From: Casuarina equisetifolia
Lineage: Eukaryota; Streptophyta; Magnoliopsida; Fagales; Casuarinaceae
Direction: 5' to 3'
Assembly (NCBI GenBank): GCA_028551475.1
Contig: CM052362.1
Coordinates: 23,790,021 to 23,854,020 of the forward strand
Length of the DNA stretch: 64,000 nt
How positions within the stretch are numbered: position 1 is the first letter of the stretch; the number at the start of each line of letters is the position of its first letter. A program made the translations under genes and the position numbers. Positions 58,875 through 64,000 of this stretch are shown piece by piece. A model generated the notes under the pieces. That model saw only the letters and a list, made by a program, of their open reading frames with translations, ran no database searches and was not told the DNA's origin.

Positions 58875-60498
58875 GAAGTCTTATATCTTTGGGATGAAAA
58901 CCTTTCTGGCTCCATTCCCGAAGATATAGGGAATTTGAAAAATCTTAAACATCTTGCATTGGTACCAATTCTATGATTCTATTCCAACTTCATTTACCAA
59001 TTTGAGTAACTTGGAACTCTTATACCTTTGGGATAATGGCCTTTCTGGCTCAATTCCTAAAGAAATAGGAAACTTGAAAAACCTTAAAGACCTACACTTA
59101 AGCCAAAACCACCTTTCTGGCTCAATTCCACAAGAAATAGGAATTTTGAAAAATCTTAAAACCTACGATTAAGTCAAAACCAACTTTATGGTTTTATTCC
59201 AATTTCATTTGCTAATTTAAGCAACTTGGAAGTCTTATATCTTTGGAACAACAACCTTTCTGGCTCCACCAAAATTAACTTTATGGTTCTATTCCTACTT
59301 CATTTGCCAATTTGAGTAACTTGGAACTCTTACACCTTTGGGATAATGGCCTTTCTGGCTCAATTCCTAAAGAAATAAGAAACTTGATTTAACCTTAAAG
59401 ACCTACACTTAAGCCAAAACCACCTTTCTAGCTCAATTCCACAAGAAATAGGAATTTTGAAAAATCTTAAAAACTTATGATTGAGTCAAAACCAACTTTA
59501 TGATTTTATTCCAATTTCATTTGCTAATTTGAGCAACTTGGAAGTCTTATATCTTTGGAACAACAACCTTTCTAGCACCATTCCCGAAGATATAGGAAAC
59601 TTGAAAAACCTTAAAGACCTACACTTGAGCCAAAACCACCTTTCTGGCTCAATTCCACAATAAATAAGAATTTTGAAAAATCTTAAAAACCTACGATTGA
59701 GTCAAAACCAACTTTATGGTTTTATTCCAATTTCATTTGCTAATTTGAGTAACTTGGAACTCTTATATCTTTGGGATAGTAGCCTTTCTGGCTCAATTCC
59801 TAAAGAAATAGGAAACTTGAAAAACCTTAAAGACCTACACTTGAGCCAAAACCACCTTTCTAGCTCAATTCCACAATAAATAGGAATTTTGAAAAATCTT
59901 AAAAACCTACGATTGAGTCAACCAACTTTATGGTTTTATTCCAATTTCATTTGCTAATTTGAGTAACTTGAAGTCTTATATCTTTGGAATAACAACCTTT
60001 TTGGCACCATTCCCGAAGATATAGGAAATTTGAAAAATCTTAAACATCTTGCATTGTACCAAAATCAACTCTATGGTTCTATTCCAACTTCATTTGCCAA
60101 TTTGAGTAACTTAGAACTCTTATATCTTTGGGATAATGGCCTTTTTGGCTCAATTCCTAAAGATATAGGAAACTTGAAAAATCTAAAAGGTATATCATTA
60201 AGCTTAAACCATTTTTTTTACCAAATTGGAATTCTTAAATCTTTGGAGAAACCAATTTACTGGTTATTTGCCAAAAAATATTTGTTCTGGTGGAGTACTT
60301 CAAAATATTTCATTATCCAACAACGGTGGAGTACTTCAAAATATTTCATTATCCAACAACCATTTTATCGGCAAAGTCCCTAAAGACTTAAAAAATTGCA
60401 AAACCTTATTTAGAGTCACATTAGGAAACAATCAACTCATTGGAGATATATCTGAAGATTTTGGTATCTACCCATACTTGAACTATATGGATCTATGA
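58875..60498 (+). pseudogene. LRR receptor-like ectodomain, tandem LRRs, frameshifted, no kinase
   Basis: About 22 LRR units of 24 residues (72 bp) in plus-strand frames broken by several indels and stops. Units alternate between types such as NQLYGFIPISFANLSNLE and LSGSIPKEIGNLKNLKDL, so the array repeats mostly every 144 bp. The last, better kept part (60030-60498) changes to the non-repeated C-terminal LRRs of MIK2-like receptors (NQFTGYLPKNIC, HFIGKVPKDLKNCKTL, DISEDFGIYPYLNYMDL) and stops. No transmembrane or kinase sequence follows, because the acetyl-CoA carboxylase relic starts about 100 bp on. Closest relatives perceive peptides at the plasma membrane. A dead, truncated receptor. Confidence 0.85.
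60289..60360 (+). repeat. perfect 36 bp tandem duplication in the LRR relic
   Basis: Two identical 36 bp units (60289-60324, 60325-60360) encode GGVLQNISLSNN twice, in frame. Confidence 0.95.
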
Positions 60499-60598
60499 CA
60501 CCCTGCAAGAAAACAAATGCAATGTAGTAATATCATAAACAATTTAGTGTAAAAATAGAATGGAAAAGGAAGCCAATTGAGCCTGTTATAATTAGTAC

Positions 60599-62967
60599 CT
60601 GATGAGAAAGTACAACATCCACAACCTTCAAAAGATCTTTCTTATATTGCAGTCAAAGTCGCTCGATTACATCAGCCTGGACAAGACAATCACAAATAAA
60701 ATTTTTGACTAGCAAATAATGAAGTAATAAAACTCAAATTTGAGGAATAAAACCAAAAGTTCATTATACTCTTTTGGCTCTTTGGGAATTAATCATAAGT
60801 TAATGGGCTTAAGAGGACGGGGGACTTAAAGTATGTAGATCAGTATCCAAACCAAATCTAAATATTGCACCTCAATCCTGGTTTACAAAGGTTTCAAGAT
60901 ACCCAAGAAAATAAATAAATAAATTCAAGGGTATGAAACATGTCAGATTGATGTATAAAAGTCATAAAGAAATAAAATAAGATAAAATAAGTAATAAACG
61001 AAGAAAGTGAAACTAATCTCCCTATTAAAAATGGTCAAAGAACATTTTTTTGGTTCGTCTAGGAGATCTGATATAGGATAGGATGACACAAACTAAGGAA
61101 TAATTTCTCAAACACAAGCAAAAGCAAAACTTGGTCAGACAATTCAACTTGGGACATCAACTCTAAGAAAGACATGCTCTAGAAGAGCAGTGGAAGAATA
61201 CAACTAGAAGCATTGAATTCAAATTCAAATGCTTCAGTTGAACAAGGCATATGTACAACAGCCAACACAAAGGATTGGATTAGCAGTCCCAAGTATGCAG
61301 CAAAAGCTCAATGCATTATCACTAAACAATTCTTCAACTGACAAATACAATAACTTAATAAGATAAAATAAGTAATAAACGAAGAAAGTGAAACTAATCT
61401 CCCTATTAAAAATGGTCAAAGAACATTTTTTTGGTTCGTCTAGGAGATCTGATATAGGATAGGATGACACAAACTAAGGAATAATTTCTCAAACACAAGC
61501 AAAAGCAAAACTTGGTCAGACAATTCAACTTGGGACATCAACTCTAAGAAAGACATGCTCTAGAAGAGCAGTGGAAGAATACAACTAGAAGCATTGAATT
61601 CAAATTCAAATGCTTCAGTTGAACAAGGCATATGTACAACAGCCAACACAAAGGATTGGATTAGCAGTCCCAAGTATGCAGCAAAAGCTCAATGCATTAT
61701 CACTAAACAATTCTTCAACTGACAAATACAATAACTTACTTGGATGTTGTCACTAAACAATTCTTCAACTGACAAATACTCTTCAAAAAGGGACTGAACA
61801 ATAACACGGGCATGACTCTCTCTTCCACCCTCATAAGACTTCACCAGACTCATCAAAGGCTTAGCAAGCCTTTCTTGGGCTCCCTTTTCCTTCTCAGGAC
61901 AGGAGGATAGATGTGCCTGCAGCAAAATAAGTAAATAAGCTTAATGCAATAGTTTCAGGCAAAAAGAGTTGAATGTAAAATGAGGTAATTCGAAATAGAA
62001 ACTTACTTCAAGGACACCCAGTAATAATTTGGCCAGGAAATCAACAGGCTGGGAGTTTGGAATCCCCTCGAACTCCTTATATTTTGATTCCAACTGATAA
62101 ATTTACATAGGTCAAGATAACTTCACTATGTGAGCATAATACCAGACCTTGCAGATATTTATTTACCTCATTCCTGAGATCTTTTGGAAGGCAAGTTGCC
62201 AGTACAGCCAAGCACTCTTGCCATTGAAGGAAAGGGAGTTCAGGACTATCAAGGCAGGTGAGCAAATTCTGCACTACCTAAGAAAGTCAAATTATCTGGT
62301 AAGACCATTTTGTAGAGGTAAGCTGCGATAAAACAGTCCATGAAACAAGGTTAATGATTACTCGCACAATGTAATGGTCAAATTATCGGATAAGACCATT
62401 CTGTAAAGACAACAAGTAATAATACAGTCTATGGAACATTGTACAAAGCTCTCTCAATCATTATGGGAAAAGAAATTTTTTTTCTTTATTAACAAGAATC
62501 ATTCGGGCTGCATGTAAACTTGCAGCACATTTCTGATGGACTTTTCCAGAAATTGCAGTGGGAGGCCCCAGGACTGGGAAGCTTCCATGGAAAGGTTATG
62601 CTTTTCTTACAGCCGAGGGATCATCAAGATCAAGCCTAGCTATAAGTTCACCAGCCTGCAAGATAGGTAACTTTTCTTAACGACCATCAAAAGTGAATAT
62701 TTCACACTTCTTGTGTTGAACATAATTTACCTGCATTGCTTGACCTTCTGACTTCTTAAAGTGAATAACTCCAGAAGCCGGTGAAAGAAGAGGCATACAC
62801 ATCTTCATAACCTCAAACTCTGCATCAATGTGACTACCATTGACAATCAGATACCTCAGCAGCTTGCATGGCGTCTCTGCTATCAACTTGGATGGATAGG
62901 GAGGAAAAGATCAAGGCACCTGAAGTAAGCAAGTCCTTCCATCAATGAGAAGGCGAGTTCCAGCTGC
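60599..62967 (-). pseudogene. acetyl-CoA carboxylase (homomeric, ACC1-type) fragment, biotin carrier to central domain
   Basis: In life the enzyme carboxylates acetyl-CoA to malonyl-CoA. Six minus-strand exons are recognisable: about 62967-62731 (RLLIDGRTCLL, then ETPCKLLRYL and the biotin site EVMKMCMP), 62655-62494 (AGELIARLDLDDPSAV), 62277-62167 (CLDSPELPFLQWQEC), 62093-62007 (LESKYKEFEG), 61916-61740 (KSYEGGRESHARVIV) and 60676-60599 (DVIERL, then LQYKKDLLKVVD). Introns are GT-AG. In-frame stops: TGA after LLQVP, TAA in place of Glu after AVRKA, TGA in place of Arg after ERL. The 62494 exon end is lost, and about six residues are missing before the biotin motif. The biotin-carboxylase half is absent upstream, and the carboxyltransferase half is cut off by the LRR relic. 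Family certain; non-functional. Confidence 0.9.
60976..61737. repeat. perfect 381 bp tandem duplication (60976-61356, 61357-61737)
   Basis: Two adjacent copies with no difference that I can find, inside an intron of the acetyl-CoA carboxylase relic. Each ends with a copy of the last ~30 bp of the adjoining exon (LSVEELFSDN), so that exon end occurs three times (61750-61779, 61703-61732, 61322-61351). Confidence 0.95.
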
Positions 62968-64000
62968 GCATTTCCCAAAAACCATCTTCTTAGCTTGTGG
63001 CAAGTAGCTTGTGGCAAGGAAAATAGTCAATCAAAAAAACCTGTCTAGCCTATTGTCAGCTGTGATGTACTGATGCATTTCAGAAAATCAAGTTAACAAG
63101 GTATTAAAAAATTAGCACCTTCCCCTGCCCAACAGAAACTGCACTCAGGGAGTTGTCCCCTCTAGTAATTAGTAATGGAATAAGGCCTCTTTTATTTAAA
63201 AATAATTATGTTCACCACTTGTCTTTTACAAAATAAAAATATTATAGGTCTACACACTCATCATAAAAAATTATAAGTATCAAGCTTTTTGTACAAATTA
63301 CTGTTCATAGCATTCAAATAGGAAATAAATTATTCAAGTACAAGTGAAAAGACAAAAGGAATACATGTATGGAGGAAGATGAAAGAAATAAAAAGGTGAA
63401 GAAACTTGTGTCCCATTAAAGGACATTCAAGGTTCTAAAGCCTTCATTGAGACATTTGGCCATATATAGTTTCTCTTGTTTTTTATGATTTTGTAACTTT
63501 CCGTTGTTTCAGCTATAAACCTTCTGAGTGTAGAATTGTGCCCTGAATTCTACGAATCATACTTTTTCGACATTCAAATAGCAATATGGACTGTCCTGAC
63601 GGACAGATTCCATAAGTCCAGCTTCTTTCGTCACACCGAACTGCTCGAGCATCTCTTTGAAGTGGTAGTGTGTCTTACAATGCCTAGGCCGATCAAGGAA
63701 CATGCAGTTCATGTTGATTGACAGTGCCTTTTTCTTTCTCCAGGCGTTGTCAATAGAGTGTCTTTATTTGGGCATTACCTCTTTCTTGCCTATAAGTGAA
63801 ACAAAGCATATCCTGTGCTGAAAATATCTTACGCTTTATAACAAGCTTTTCCATCTTGTTCTGGAACTGGGTCAGCTCACCCTCCATCAAATCAGATAAC
63901 AGAATCATAGGGTCAACCTGAAAATGTCCTTCTAATAAGTCATATGAACCTAAGGTAGGAGAAGAGAGGAGCAGTTTCATTTCTTATACCTTTGATCTCC
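62968..64000. other. unidentified open frames, minus strand
   Basis: A 14 bp duplication (agcttgtggcaagt) lies at 62993-63018. Minus-strand frames at 63980-63750 (DLLEGHFQVDPMILLSDLME-type residues) and 63720-63545 (YHFKEMLEQFGVTKEAGLME) have protein-like composition with shifts between them. They do not match the biotin-carboxylase part of acetyl-CoA carboxylase, and I do not recognise a family. They may be one more gene relic cut by the window edge. Confidence 0.3.

Noticed and set aside
1..64000. CRISPR arrays, operons, rRNA genes, complete tRNA genes
   Set aside because: Plant nuclear DNA; no regularly spaced short repeats with unique spacers, and no full cloverleaf with both A and B boxes was seen by eye.

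Overview
This is plant nuclear DNA, almost certainly from a woody eudicot. It is AT-rich, has GT-AG introns and is full of solo LTRs, direct duplications and gene relics. The recognisable proteins are plant-type: a GH28 polygalacturonase, DUF1218 four-helix membrane proteins, a homomeric plastid/cytosol-type acetyl-CoA carboxylase relic, and a MIK2-like leucine-rich-repeat receptor relic. I cannot name the species from sequence alone.

Layout. 0-6 kb is gene-poor: a SINE-like sequence, a three-copy repeat with one copy inverted (1.49-2.52 kb), an orphan last exon of a CDC20/FZR WD40 gene (4.24-4.38 kb) and a ~100 bp direct repeat. At 6.1-8.7 kb, minus strand, lies an intact nine-exon polygalacturonase (401 aa).

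10.3-52.6 kb is one long tandem array of DUF1218 genes, all on the minus strand, each normally with three exons. I count eleven loci (called A, B, C, D, E, F, H, G, I, J, K in order). C, D, F and I have complete, correctly phased reading frames. J is open too, but needs a ~3.3 kb first intron. A, B, E, G, H and K are broken or partial. Loci come in paired blocks (B/G, C/E, D/I, H/J), so the array grew by segmental duplication, and two of the pairs carry breaks or insertions that date events relative to the duplication. Solo LTRs sit in D's 5' flank, G intron 2, I intron 2 and I's former C-tail. Small relics of the polygalacturonase gene occur inside blocks C and E. Copy F has a unique 87-residue Pro/Gln/Gly/His tail made of four repeats.

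52.6-58.9 kb is repeat-rich sequence without an intact gene, including a minus-strand LRR-receptor N-terminal relic at 56.5 kb. 58.9-60.5 kb is a plus-strand, frameshifted LRR array with no kinase domain. Directly abutting it, 60.6-63.0 kb (minus) is an acetyl-CoA carboxylase pseudogene covering the biotin-carrier domain and the start of the central domain, with at least three in-frame stops and a perfect 381 bp tandem duplication. 63.0-64.0 kb holds unidentified open frames.

The polygalacturonase (pectin cleavage) and the DUF1218 proteins (family members are implicated in lignin and wall or vascular patterning) are both cell-wall related, but nothing in the sequence shows that they act together.
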